This document shows positions 44,305 through 54,711 of a stretch of DNA of 64,000 nt, piece after piece (position 1 is the stretch's first letter; every line of letters begins with the position of its first letter). The position numbers and the translations under genes are program-made. The notes under the pieces are model-generated. The model did no database searches and was not told the origin of the DNA. It saw nothing but the letters and a program-made list of their open reading frames with translations. Source of the DNA: Meghimatium bilineatum (taxonomy: Eukaryota > Mollusca > Gastropoda > Stylommatophora > Philomycidae); contig CM067314.1 of the NCBI GenBank assembly GCA_034231615.1, positions 5,830,501-5,894,500 on the forward strand. Direction: 5' to 3'.

Positions 44305-44400
44305 CACACAAGAAAACATACATATTGCAATACACAAATCATATTCAACGTTTCAACCAAATAAAATACACCAAAAAAAAACATCAAAAGACGACAAATG
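44305..44400 (-). repeat. Dispersed GAAACGTTGAATATG repeat, copy 1
   Basis: The minus strand reads ttttatttggttgaaacgtt then gaatatgatttgtgtattg, matching 63805-63895 over about 90 bp. See the ribozyme-like note at 63805. Confidence 0.65.
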
Positions 44401-44734
44401 CAAAAATTATCACCATAAGCAAATGTATCCAGCGGATATATGGAAATGAGATGCCGGAAGGTCAGAAAGTACATAAAAACGTAAATATATGTGGAAACGA
44501 AACGAACAAAAAGATGAGTAAATGACGGAACAAAAAGAATAAAGACAAAGACCACACCAACCCAGTACTAGACATAAGAGTGGTCGGAATTGAGTCCAAA
44601 ATGCTTGAGTGTACCCAATTAGAAAATGAGACGATTTTCTAGAGCGTACCTAGATCATTCATCGGTGGTGCAAGATGTGATGGCGATGACCTGAATATCA
44701 AAAGCACCATGATGACCATCGCCGTTGAAGTGTG

Positions 44735-45035
44735 TTGCTTTACTCTGAGAGATTTATTGAACCAGCAACCGCTTCACTCTGAGAGATTTATTGAACCAGC
44801 AACCGCTTCCCTCTGAGAGATTTATTGAACCAGCAACCGCTTCCCTCTGAGAGATTTATTGAACCAGCAACCTCTTCACTCTGAGAGATTTATTGAACCA
44901 GCAACCTCTTCACTCTGAGAGATTTATTGAACCAGCAACCTCTTCACTCTGAGAGATTTACTGAACCAGCAACCTCTTCACTCTGAGAGATTTACTGAAC
45001 CAGCAACCTCTTCACTCTGAGAGATTTACTGAAGC
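44735..45035. repeat. 34-bp minisatellite, about 9 units
   Basis: The unit is ctctgagagatttattgaac plus cagcaacctcttca. Confidence 0.96.
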
Positions 45036-45550
45036 GGTGATGGATATGCGTGCGTGCGAAGATGATAATAAACATATCTAAACCTAAACCTAAAAAATAA
45101 ACGTAAAACTAAACCTAAATCTAAAAATAAACCTAAACCTAAATATTTATATTCTAAATATAACAATACCATAAATATCGTGTAAATATTGTTACATTTA
45201 TGTAAATCTAAATATCGTTTTGTATTTTCCAATAATAACAATATAGTATATATTTCTTCACGAACTGCCATGATGTTCAGACACATAAAGTAGTAACAAA
45301 AATTACCTACATACTGTTGTTTTTTTAAAGAAAAGAAACATTACTGTGTGCTAATAAACACCAAATTTCAAAAGTGTACCTAAATTTTCGTTGATGGAAT
45401 TAGTTTCAACATTAGTATGAAAAACCTTTCAGACTTTAACAATGAAATAATGTTCATTAAATTTGGTTTTGTCTTTTACTTGTTGACACTGAGGCCTCTG
45501 TTTTAGTAAGGTGTATGGTCTTGCTGGACTCTATCAGAAAACGACATATC
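45036..45550. other. Unassigned; includes a degenerate AAACCT(A) tract
   Basis: At 45075-45140 there are irregular aacctaaacctaaa repeats. They look like a hexanucleotide but are too irregular to call telomeric. Confidence 0.45.
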
Positions 45551-45552
45551 CT

Positions 45553-45735
45553 TTACATGGATCCGATTATCCTTTGGATCTGTTGTTCTGGGATGGCTGC
45601 CTACTTTTCAGGCAGTTCAAGACACAACTGTCGAATATTGACTGGACCTACGTCTCGCTGGCTGAGTCGTCTATCGAGTTCATCCCAGAAGTGTTCTATG
45701 GGGTTCAGGTTTGATGACATGACTGACCACGGAAT
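45553..45735 (-). pseudogene. Tc1-type transposase C-terminus
   Basis: The minus-strand frame reads WSVMSSNLNPIEHFWDELDR, the hallmark block around the catalytic Glu (NPIE), then RLSQRDVGPVNIRQLCLEL, a TAG stop in place of a usual Trp, AAIPEQQIQRIIGSM and the terminal TAA at 45553. The Asp usual in SPDLNP is Asn. Only the last 60 or so residues remain and no inverted terminal repeat was found. Confidence 0.83.
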
Positions 45736-45883
45736 AGTCTGGAATAATTAATGACCAAGTGGACCAGGTCGATAGATTGAATGATGTCCAATTAACGAAT
45801 ATCTTTTATAAACGTTACTCCAAACAAGCGTCTTTTTTAACCGTATATATATTATATATATAATATATAATAACCGTATTGTT

Positions 45884-46028
45884 GCTGAGACATCAATTCA
45901 ATATATATATATATACATCAATTCAATATATATATATATATATATATATACATCAATTCAATATATATATATATATATACATCAATTCAATATATATATA
46001 TATTGAATTGATGTCTCAGCAGCAATCA
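45884..46028. repeat. Palindrome with (TA)n core
   Basis: gttgctgagacatcaattca at the left matches tgaattgatgtctcagcagc at the right as a reverse complement. Between them lie further catcaattcaatata units and TA tracts. A perfect or near-perfect hairpin of about 140 bp is possible. Confidence 0.9.
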
Positions 46029-46244
46029 TGTATTAGATGGTAATTCCACATCTTCGGGGGAACTATACGGCCAGGTATTGCCTACATTTATGCCAATCAA
46101 TGTGCAGTATTATGAGACATTCACGTGTGTTTAATATCATAAGGTTACCTGTAATATTCATGTTACTTTTGTTATAAAATATCACATATTGCAGCTAATA
46201 TGAGTAAGTATATTATTGTGTAAAATTCTATTAACAAATGATTC

Positions 46245-46365
46245 GTCTAGGAGAAATGAATATTAGCCGAACAATGTATTTTTAATTAGGAGAAATGAAT
46301 ATTAGCCGCTATGTATTTTTAATTAGGAGAAATGAATATTAGCCGAACAATGTATTTTTAATTAA
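46245..46365. repeat. 43-bp tandem repeat, 3 units
   Basis: Unit aggagaaatgaatattagcc with gaacaatgtatttttaatt. Confidence 0.9.
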
Positions 46366-46454
46366 TAAAATGTATGAATGTAAAATTGTATAAATGTATA
46401 AAAATGAAAGTGTATATAAATGTTTTATTTAATAAATGTAGATGTAATTTTTTG

Positions 46455-46515
46455 ATACACGAGTTCACAAAACCGACGTTTCGACCATCATGTCTTATAT
46501 GGAAACACAAACATG
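46455..46515 (-). repeat. GTCGAAACGTCG-type repeat end (Penelope/hammerhead-like?)
   Basis: The minus strand reads gacatgatggtcgaaacgtc then ggttttgtgaactcg. ATGATGGTCGAAACGTC is a pattern I associate with Penelope-like element ends, with stem II lost or very short. It is only suggestive. Confidence 0.4.
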
Positions 46516-46584
46516 AACGACAAATAAAATGAACTTTAATAAACTTATAACTTAAATGCAATAATTTAATATAGAAGACAAACG

Positions 46585-47105
46585 GAATCTCAGAATTAGC
46601 AAACGTGGAATCTGAGAATTATAAGACAATGGAGTCTAGGAATTATAAAACAATAAAATCTGAGAATTATAAGACAATAGAGTCTGAGAATTAGAAGCCA
46701 ATGGAGTCTGAAAATTATAAAACAATAAAATCTGAGAATTATAAGACAATGGAGTCTGAGAATTATAAGACAATGGAGTCTGATAATTATAAAACAATAA
46801 AATCTGAGAATTATAAAACAATGGAGTCTGATAATTAGCAGACATGGCATCTGAGAATTAGAAGACAATGGAATCTGATAATTATAAGACAGTGCAGTCT
46901 GAGAATTATCAGACCTGGAATGTGAGAATTATAAGACACTGTCGTCTAAAAGTTATAAGACAATGGAGTCCGAGAATTATAAGACAATGGAGTACGAGAA
47001 TTATAAGACAATGGAGTCTGAGAATTATAAGACATTGGAGTCCGAGAATTATAAGACAATGGCGTCCGAGAATTATAAGGCAATGGAGACTGAGAATTTG
47101 CCATC
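46585..47105. repeat. 24-bp minisatellite, subfamily 1, about 21 units
   Basis: The unit is gagaattataagacaatgga plus gtct. Confidence 0.95.
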
Positions 47106-47375
47106 AAGGGAATCTGGGAAGTATCGGACAAGGGAGTGTGAGAGTAATCCGACAAGGGAGTGTGAGAGTAATCAGACAAGGGAGTGTGAGAGTAATCAGA
47201 CAAGGGAGTGTGAGAGTAATCAGACAAGGGAGTGTGAGAGTAATCAGACAAGGGAGTGTGAGAGTAATCAGACAAGGGAGTGTGAGAGTAATCAGACAAG
47301 GGGGTGTGAGAGTAATCAGACAAGGGAGTGTGAGAGTAATCAGACAAGGGAGTGTGAGAGTAATCAAATGGATAC
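47106..47375. repeat. 24-bp minisatellite, subfamily 2, about 11 units
   Basis: The unit is gagagtaatcagacaaggga plus gtgt. Position by position it is a diverged form of subfamily 1, but more homogeneous. Confidence 0.95.
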
Positions 47376-47885
47376 ATCTGATGCGCTGTACAATGTCCTA
47401 CGTATGTATCCCATAATTCGTGGGGTTCCAGAAGAAGAAATAGAAAAATGTCTCCCATAATTAAATTGACTGTTCAAAATGTGCAACAGATAATAGAACC
47501 ATATCTCTTGTTACATCAGATCTATAATTTATTGACGGACAAATTGTACAACAATCAATATAATCATTTCTTTCGTCACAATAGATCTATGTTTGTTCTA
47601 TGAAACGATTGTTTATCGGATATTTCAAATAAGACGGGAAAATGTAAAGTGTTTAAATACATCGTATTGATATTAACACTGTGTTCAACGCGCTGCTAAA
47701 ACTGGCACTTTACATTGCGTGCTTTACAGTCAAGCTGTTCAATCATCTATGTGCAACGAAATATAATAATGGGAAACATACTAACAGATGTAAGACTCAC
47801 ATTGATGGAGCTTTTTAAACAATACTTATTGATTTGCAACGTGCTGCTGCTTTGAAAGGAGGAGGGGGGTTTCACATAAAATACA
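47376..47885. other. Unassigned sequence
   Basis: No recognised feature. Confidence 0.45.
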
Positions 47886-47889
47886 AGAA

Positions 47890-48175
47890 CGACTCAACCT
47901 CCCCCGTCAGCATGACAGTTAGTACATGGAAACAAGGAGCAGCTAAAAAAAACCAACAGATTTAATCCCTCCCTGTTCTTTTTCTTTGATGGATTATCAA
48001 AAACGAAATTTTAAGAAACCCACATAATCTTGTGTTTTTTTACATTTCGTTTTTAATAATCCATCAAGGAAGAGAGGAGGGAGGGATTAAATCTTTGTGT
48101 GTGTGTGTGTGTGTGTGTGTGGCTGTTGCTTGTTTCCAAGTACTAACTGTCAAGCTGACGGGGAAGGTTGTTTAC
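47890..48175. repeat. Long inverted repeat, about 120-bp arms, 33-bp loop
   Basis: The left arm (47890-48011) and right arm (48045-48175, reverse-complemented) share ccccgtcagc, tgacagttagtac, ggaaacaag, agatttaatccctccct, ttgatggatta and aaaaacgaaa. The right arm additionally holds a (TG)n tract at 48097-48120. A transcript would fold into a long hairpin. It could be a palindromic MITE or a foldback element. Confidence 0.85.
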
Positions 48176-48329
48176 CCAAACTACTCCCGCCCCCTCCCCG
48201 ATATCTACGGGCCTGCCTGCAACAATGCTGATGTTCCTTATCCCTGATGTCATCAGTTATCTGTAACTTATCTACTGGAACATCGGCTAGACAAGACATA
48301 CATGTCTCAGAAAACAGTTTTACATAAAT

Positions 48330-48485
48330 TCACCAATTCTGATCAGTGCTATTCAACAATGCCTGTTCTGGGTACAATTACTGATTGGTCTGGTGTCCTT
48401 CACATCGATGTTATTTCTGTGAGGACACTTACGATTGGTCTGGTGTCTTTCACTTCGACACTATTTCCGAGAGAACACTTATATT
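48330..48485. repeat. About 50-bp duplication, 2 units
   Basis: attggtctggtgtccttcac and cgatgttatttctgtgagga, then a diverged second copy. Confidence 0.75.
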
Positions 48486-48623
48486 AGATTATCATAATGG
48501 ACCACGTTAAACACATTGTAAAATCAGTGAAGTTCTTAAAAATAACCCTATCGGATTTCCATATGTTTGCGTAATTATTTGATACTGTTTTAAGTATTGT
48601 GAGACTACCGTTGTATATTCTGT

Positions 48624-48701
48624 GGATGTGAGATTTTAGCTCAACGGCAGTTCACAAACACTTTCGCACCGGCGAGTTTAGGGATATTAGAAGTGTACAT
48701 A
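48624..48701. repeat. Arm of a distant inverted repeat (partner 49381-49466)
   Basis: ggatgtgagattttagctca, acggcagttcacaaacactt and tcgcaccggcgagttta match the reverse complement of 49381-49466 at most positions. Confidence 0.85.
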
Positions 48702-48949
48702 TTATGTTTAGGTACTTATTAATTAGAGATTCCAGAGTGGGAACTGGGGCTTGGATTCTCGTTCATGGAGAAAAGAATTGAACCATTATCTTCTATATTG
48801 GCAAATATAGAATCGTAGGATATTAAGGAATGTTGGGGAATCGGCTGACAACCTGTGATTGTTGTGTGTCTACCACATGTATTTACCACTACCTAAAAAT
48901 CTAACAGTTCATCTTAATTAAAAGTTCTAATTAAAACATCTTCTTTTGT

Positions 48950-49112
48950 GCGACCTAAAACAGAAGGGACAGGTCACCTTACTTCGCCGGTGGACAGGAC
49001 ACAACAGACTGAATACACGTGATGCGACTGTGTGCCTCAACACTGTGTACTTGTGGAATAGCGGAACAGACCTTTTAACATATTCTGAATAACTGTCATC
49101 AAGTTGAGCAAT
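48950..49112 (+). pseudogene. I/Jockey-like LINE C-terminal fragment
   Basis: LLRRWTGHNRLNTR (about 48985) is the conserved (L/F)RTGHNRLNxH block. In another frame TLCTCGIAEQT and HILNNCHQVE follow (about 49037-49105), the usual CxCGxxEQTxEHIL block. One frameshift and a stop interrupt it. It lies between the two arms of the inverted repeat. Confidence 0.75.
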
Positions 49113-49129
49113 TGTGATAGACATTGGGC

Positions 49130-49352
49130 TTGGGAGGCCGCGTAGTGCAGTTGTTAGCGCATTTACCTCGCATCTGAGTAATCCTAGTTTAATTCCCCAG
49201 TTGAGACGATGTTATTTTTCATATCGCAACGGCTCTCGAGTGAACCCAGTCTTAAATGGGTACCAGATTATTCCAGGAAGTAAATACTTCGAGGGAGAGG
49301 AGATGGCTACCGTTCTCATATAGCAGAGACTGAAATGTGAGATCGCTAATAT
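49130..49352 (+). repeat. tRNA-derived SINE, apparently near full length
   Basis: gggaggccgcgtagtgcagt and tgttagcgcatttacctcgc form a tRNA-like head with an A box. cctagtttaattccccag is the B box. The body holds gagtgaacccagtcttaaat then gggtacc. The 3' part, gagggagaggagatggctac and gaaatgtgagatcgctaata, recurs inverted at 54712-54800. Confidence 0.8.
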
Positions 49353-49380
49353 TTATCTCTTCCCTTTCATAAATAATAGG

Positions 49381-49466
49381 TACACTTCAATTATCTCTAG
49401 ACTCGCCGGTGCGAGAGCGTTTGTGAACTGCTGTTGAGCTAGAATCTCACATCCATAAATAATATG
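49381..49466. repeat. Arm of the distant inverted repeat (partner 48624-48701)
   Basis: ctagactcgccggtgcgaga and tttgtgaactgctgttgagc. It lies directly downstream of the SINE. Confidence 0.85.
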
Positions 49467-49514
49467 GGTTAACTTCACTTTTTTTACAGTCAGCCCTGCA
49501 AGCAAAAATCTATG

Positions 49515-49800
49515 AACCCAAAGAAGAGCCCCAATACAAAGAAGAGCACCAGACAAAGAAGAGCCCCAGACAAACAAGAACTGCAGACAAAGGAGATACC
49601 CAGACAAAGGAGAGCCCCAGACAAAGTAGAGCCCCAGACAGAGAAGAGACCCAGACAAAGAAGAGCCTCAGACAAAGAAGAGACCCAGACAAAGGAGAGC
49701 CCCAGACAAAGAAGAGACCCAGACAAAGAAGAGACCCAGACAAAGACGAGCCCCAGACAAAGAAGAGCCCCTGACAAAGGAGAGCCCGAGACAATGGAAG
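49515..49800. repeat. 17-bp minisatellite, about 17 units
   Basis: The unit is cagacaaagaagagccc. Since three units make 51 bp, frames stay open on both strands. These open frames are artefacts. Confidence 0.95.
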
Positions 49801-49814
49801 AGTTCACCCATTAG

Positions 49815-49855
49815 ACGTCTCTGACGGTGTAGACAAGTAGCGAACACAAGAAAAA
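49815..49855. repeat. Single unit resembling the 39-bp repeat of 16640-17075
   Basis: ctgacggtgtagacaagtag and cgaacacaag, against ctgacagtgtagacatcaagtaacgaacataag at the array. Confidence 0.65.
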
Positions 49856-49884
49856 CATTTTTTTATTAATTTCTTACTTTTGAT

Positions 49885-50075
49885 AACCATATACAAGCCG
49901 AGTATCACCTCAGTTACACAACCATATCTTTGAGATAACCCGATACAAGCCGAGTGTCATCTGAGTTACACAACCATATCTTTGAGATAACCCTATACAA
50001 GCCGAGTGTCACCTCAGTTACACATTCATGACTTCGAGATAACCCTATAGGATCCAGTTGTCACTGAGTTACACA
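49885..50075. repeat. 52-bp minisatellite, 3-4 units
   Basis: The unit contains ataaccctatacaagccgag and tgtcacctcagttacacaac. A further unit is at 51645-51715. Confidence 0.93.
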
Positions 50076-50169
50076 ACTGAAAACAACATGTGCTTTTTGT
50101 CAAAAAAAGATTATAAGCTCTCAATGGCTACTTACTCACAGCTAAGGGGAGTATTTATTCATCATCACC

Positions 50170-50335
50170 CCATCTTCTATAGGGTCACAGTGACACCTGC
50201 CATGCTTAAATCGGATGTTTCAGACAGAAAGGCACACATTTCTTAGCTAAGCTGTAAACCATGATACAACACAGTCCGTCCTTCGGACTACATCCTGCTA
50301 ATCTGTAGGAGTTTGAGAACGAACGCAGAAGTCGA
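50170..50335 (+). repeat. LINE 3' end, (GAA)n-tailed group
   Basis: aaatcggatgtttcagacag, ttcggactacatcctgctaa and gagaacgaacgcagaagtcg match the 3' end at 27320 (inverted), but end in gtcgaaacgt instead of GAA repeats. Confidence 0.7.
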
Positions 50336-50361
50336 AACGTGGTAGACCTATCCGTTTTTTA

Positions 50362-50472
50362 ATCAGACATCAGTTTACCATCACAGTTTACCATCACAGT
50401 TTACCATCATAGTTTACCATCACAGTTTACCATTATAGTTTACCATCACAGTTTACCATCATAGTTTACTAT
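50362..50472. repeat. 15-bp tandem repeat, about 7 units
   Basis: Unit agtttaccatcacag / agtttaccatcatag. Confidence 0.93.
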
Positions 50473-51135
50473 CCGACTGTCAAGTATTATTATGTTATTA
50501 TTTATAATGATTAAACCAGACCTTATCTTCTCCTTTTTTTCGGAATGCTATGAACACACGTAATGGACGAGTAACCGACGGTAAACACGCTCAAGAATAC
50601 CAACCTTCAGATGGAACAGGAATATCACGCAAAAAAGACTAAAGGATTAGATTTAAGTTGAACAATATACGTGATCAACGTTTCTACACAAAGGTTTTTA
50701 TCGAGATAGGGAGCACATGATTCCTAATCTCCATATATAAACCACATTTTATTTATACCATTATGTATCGGCAGCTGTAATGCATGTTATTAGTCTATGC
50801 TGGGACGTAACGTGACTAGTCTTGCATTAAGGGCAGCTATCCCTGTATGACTGCTTGAGTACCGTGTTACCGAAGGGAACCCGAGATAACATGAGCTGTT
50901 TAGAGGGCAGATTGACCAGACTTAGCAAACATTGATGTATGACTCTCTCTTCAGTCAATCTCAGACGAGACGTGACTATAACTCAGATTGGTGTTTGCAA
51001 AGATCGGTTTCAACCATCATAAAAAAAAACAATTTAGGATTATTCACGTTGAATGACTAATCACGTAATACCAGTATGTCGAGTCTCTTCTTACCTACAC
51101 TTAATGATAGTGCTCGATTATGTCCTAGTATACGT
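50473..51135. other. Unassigned sequence
   Basis: No gene or repeat recognised. Confidence 0.45.
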
Positions 51136-51143
51136 TTAATACT

Positions 51144-51305
51144 CAGGGCCAGATTTAGACTCTATAAGGCCCTAAGCTATTTGAGAGATGAGGACCTTTA
51201 TACGTAATATTTGATAATTACTCAATGGGACAATTTTTTGGGGGTCCCTAGAAAGTGGGAACCCTACGCTATAGCTTGTGTAGCGTATACTTAATTCCTG
51301 CACTG
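51144..51305. mobile_element. Short non-autonomous hAT-type element with 8-bp target duplication
   Basis: Left end cagggccagatttag, right end taattcctgcactg. Flanks ttaatact (51136-51143) and ttaacact (51306-51313) match at 7 of 8. The interior (ggccctaagctatttgaga, tttgggggtcccta) matches the element at 9449-9633. Confidence 0.87.
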
Positions 51306-51313
51306 TTAACACT

Positions 51314-51620
51314 AGTTCAGTGGAGTCTGAACACGAACTACAAGAGTTAACAGCAAATTTGAAAAATGTTACCAGCAAGTATATATTGTATATCAACTCC
51401 AAAAAATGGCAAGATCTTGATTAAAAATAGAGACACGGAGGTACAGTACAATATCACGACAAGTAGGCAGACACTTGAGGAGGTGGGTACTTTCAAATAC
51501 CTCGGATCCAGCATTTATAACGATTTAAGATGCAAACTAGAATCAAAGATAATACTGCAGATGGCATTAGTTACCTTGTAAATTTAATTTGGAAAAGCAA
51601 CATCAGTGACTTACTTTACA
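51314..51620 (+). pseudogene. RTE-like LINE thumb-region fragment
   Basis: VESEHELQELTANLKNVTSKY (20-residue core, about 51325) follows RT block C in RTE-type proteins. After a frame change, VGTFKYLGSSIYNDLRCKLE and QMALVTL follow. It begins right at the hAT-type element, so the upstream part of the LINE is not adjacent. Confidence 0.72.
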
Positions 51621-51644
51621 GCATGTTTTCCTGTGAAGAAGTGC

Positions 51645-51715
51645 ATGGAGATAACCCTATACGAGCCGGGTCTCACCTCAGTTACACAACCATATCTTTG
51701 AGATAACCCTTTCTA
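51645..51715. repeat. Isolated unit of the 52-bp repeat
   Basis: gataaccctatacgagccgg, cacctcagttacacaaccat and atctttgagataaccct, about 1.6 kb from the main array. Confidence 0.88.
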
Positions 51716-51804
51716 TGGGCTGTGGAAATAAAGGCCGCTTTACCATAGCAGAAGCCGCGATATGTACAGGAAGGATTTTGATTGTAGAAATTTTGAAAGA
51801 ATTT

Positions 51805-51903
51805 TGAAAGAAAAATTCCTGTCCCAACCGTGGAATGAACCTGGGACCTCAAGTGTCAGAGAACGGCGTTCTAATCACACAGCCAAGCTCTCCACTACAT
51901 CAG
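51805..51903 (-). repeat. tRNA-derived SINE head
   Basis: The minus strand reads gagagcttggctgtgtgatt, then agaacgccgttctctgac, then ggtcccaggttcattccacg (B box). Spacing and order are tRNA-like. Confidence 0.7.
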
Positions 51904-52425
51904 TGATAGAGTGAAAATGAAACTTTATAACTCACTAGTGATTTGTATGTTTGACACTCAGTGCGACATGGAGAGATGCTAATAATCCTGCTAAAACAAA
52001 CGTTATAGAGGAATTCTGCAAATGCTCTATAGAAAACAATAGACAAATGCGTAAGTAGAAAATACAATGGAGATTTATACAGGCTCACAAGAACCATTGA
52101 GTTCAATAGTGAAACGGCATAAACGTTCTGGTTTCGACATGTATGCCGACATAATTCTTCGTCAAACACGATTTTAAATATATTAATCAAGGGTACGAGA
52201 AGCAGAAGAAGACATATACATTCATGGGCAGACAATAATTAGGAATGGGCAGGTTTGGAGTTTTCCTCACGCGTTCGCGTCGTCGAAGAAAATAATTCGA
52301 TGGAAGACTGTATGTTGAGCACCCTTTACGATCCCCACGGGTTATGGGTCTTATGGATGGATAATCATTGTTCTACAAACATCCATAAACATCCATATTC
52401 ATCCATACATATGCATAATTTTTCT
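51904..52425. other. Unassigned sequence
   Basis: No recognised domain. At 52375-52425 there are short catccataa-type repeats. Confidence 0.4.
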
Positions 52426-52429
52426 ACAA

Positions 52430-53035
52430 ACGGAAATATATTCTATAAACACAAATAAATATGTTCTATAAACGTCATTAATATGTTCTATAAACGTCAT
52501 TAATGTGTTCTATAAATGGCAATACATAAGTGATATTTACATTAATAGATATCTTCTATACACAACAATACAAATTTATATGAATACTACTAAACATATT
52601 CTGTAAACTCAAACACATATGTTCTATAAATGTCAATAATATGTTCTATAAATGTCAATATGTTCTATAAATGCCAATAATATGTTCTATAAACGTCATT
52701 AATATGTTCTATAAATGTCAATAATATGTTCTATAAATGTCAATAATATGTTCTATATATGTCAATAATATGTTCTATAAATGTCAATAATATGTTCTAT
52801 AAATGCCAATAATATGTTCTATAAATGCCAATAATATGTTCTATAAATGCCAATAATATGTTCTATAAACACCAAGAAATTACTTTCTCCGTAAAAATGA
52901 ATAATTATTTTCTATAAAAGCCATTAATATGTTCTATAAACGTAAATGAATATGTTCTATAAATACTAATAAATATGTAATGTAAACACCAATAAATATA
53001 ATCTATAAACGCCAATATATAAACACAATTAAATA
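52430..53035. repeat. About 21-bp minisatellite, block 1, about 25 units
   Basis: The unit is aatatgttctataaatgtca with at. Both ends decay. Confidence 0.94.
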
Positions 53036-53365
53036 TGTCTTATGTTCCAATAAATATATATTACCAATAAATATTTTATATAATCATCAATAAATATGTT
53101 CTATAATCATCAATAAATATGTTCTAATATCATCAATAAACATGTTCTATAATAATCAATAAATATGTTCTATAATCATCAATAAATATGTTCTATAATC
53201 ATCAATAAATATGTTCTATAATCATCAATAAATATGTTCTATAATCATCAATAAATATGTTCTATAATAATCAATAAATATGTTCTATAATCATCAATAA
53301 ATATGTTCTATAATCATCAATAAATATGTTCTAATATCATCAATAAATATGTTCTATAATCATGA
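53036..53365. repeat. About 22-bp minisatellite, block 2, about 13 units
   Basis: The unit is aatatgttctataatcatca plus at, a variant of block 1. Confidence 0.94.
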
Positions 53366-53695
53366 GTGAAAATTTCCCACAAACAACATATAGATATTTT
53401 CTATAAAAACTTCTAAGAACACTCATAGTTAAAGTAAATGATCGTCGACTGATGGACGTGGAACATCAAAGATTACTGTCATAAATCTCTCGCCGAGCAC
53501 CACTGCTTTCATCTAAACATGATAACAAATATATTTTACAAATAATATTATGAACAGTTTGTTGCTTCTATTGGTTCAAGAGGCCGAGAGGATTGATTTT
53601 ATTGTTCTCGGGTTTCCCCATATATACTTTATTCCTCTTAACAAAGCGGCATACAACGTATAACATAATACCACAGCTTCAAGCAATAATCCCCA
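53366..53695. other. Unassigned sequence
   Basis: No recognised feature. Confidence 0.4.
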
Positions 53696-53699
53696 TAGA

Positions 53700-53815
53700 A
53701 TCTACAAAAAGAACTTCCGAACAAGACGGCATTCTTTTGGAACGAACACGCCCCTACTTGAGCACGCGGTAAATGATTTAACCAATACACCCGGAGGGAC
53801 ATTCCAATAAATTTG
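53700..53815 (-). repeat. Possible tRNA-derived SINE
   Basis: The minus strand reads tgtattggttaaatcattta, then ccgcgtgctcaagtaggggc, then gtgttcgttccaa. It looks like a decayed A box/B box pair. Confidence 0.35.
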
Positions 53816-54265
53816 ATGTTACCATCCGTAAAATAAATCATATTTTTTCTGAGTGACTCATACCAGAAAATTGATGAAATTGAGTAATCAAAAAATAATA
53901 ATCGTAGAAGACTTGTGGACCGTCCACATTGATCCTATAAATATAAGGATATCCGAGCAAGCAATCGTGGAGAGAATCAATCTAAATTTGCCTTTCATGT
54001 GAAGATCCGTTGCTATTTAGTGCAATAAAAACTCCAACACTCATGTGAGCTGGCAGAATTAATGTCATAAATCGTGTCTCCAAGGTCTTGTCAGATCACC
54101 TGTTCTCTCAACGTCAAATGTTGCCTTCAGGCCATGATTGTCTATCTTGTAATACACAACACTGCATTCTGATGGATGGCAGTTTGTCAGTCTTTTGATG
54201 TATCACTTCCATTTAAAGTAATTGTTAACGTAATTTGCATCAAACGTTCTACTGAATATAATTTA
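53816..54265. other. Unassigned sequence
   Basis: No recognised feature. Confidence 0.45.
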
Positions 54266-54269
54266 CCAG

Positions 54270-54700
54270 AATTGAGAGCACGCCCGCAGGTAAAGAAGAG
54301 GCTTAACACCACGCCCATTTAGAAGTTACATTGAGGGCAAGTCCATAGAAAAAGTGAGGCTTAATCACACGCCCATTTAGAAGTTACATTGAGGGCAAGT
54401 CCATAGAAAAAGGTGAGGCTTAATCACACGCTCATTTAGAAGTCACATTGAGAGCAAGCCGTAGATAACAGGGAGGCTAAACCCCGCGCCCATTTAGAAG
54501 TCACATTGAGAGCAAGCCGTAGATAACAGGGAGGCGTAACCTCATGCCCATTTAGAAGTCACATTGAGAGCAAGCCGTAGATAACAGGGAGGCTTAACCA
54601 CGCGTCCATTTAGAAGTCACGCTGAAAGAAAGCCTAAAGATAAATGGAAAGATAACCCCATGCCGATTTAGAAATCATATAGAGAGCAAGTAACCCATAG
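54270..54700. repeat. About 59-bp minisatellite, 7 units
   Basis: The unit contains cgcccatttagaagtcacat, tgagagcaagccgtagataa and gggaggcttaac. Confidence 0.93.
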
Positions 54701-54711
54701 CATTTATTAAT

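Noticed and set aside
45075-45140. Telomere-like AAACCT/AACCTA repeats
   Set aside because: Irregular and short. They do not keep the TTAGGG-type hexamer and are embedded between ordinary minisatellites.
45511-45751. Plus-strand 67-78 codon frames
   Set aside because: They are antisense to the Tc1 transposase remnant.
48927-49124. Minus-strand 65-codon frame
   Set aside because: The coding signal is on the plus strand (TGHNRLN and CTCGIAEQT of a LINE).
49353-49814. Cys/Leu/Ser-rich membrane-like frames on minus and Lys/Arg-rich frame on plus
   Set aside because: Artefacts of the 17-bp repeat.
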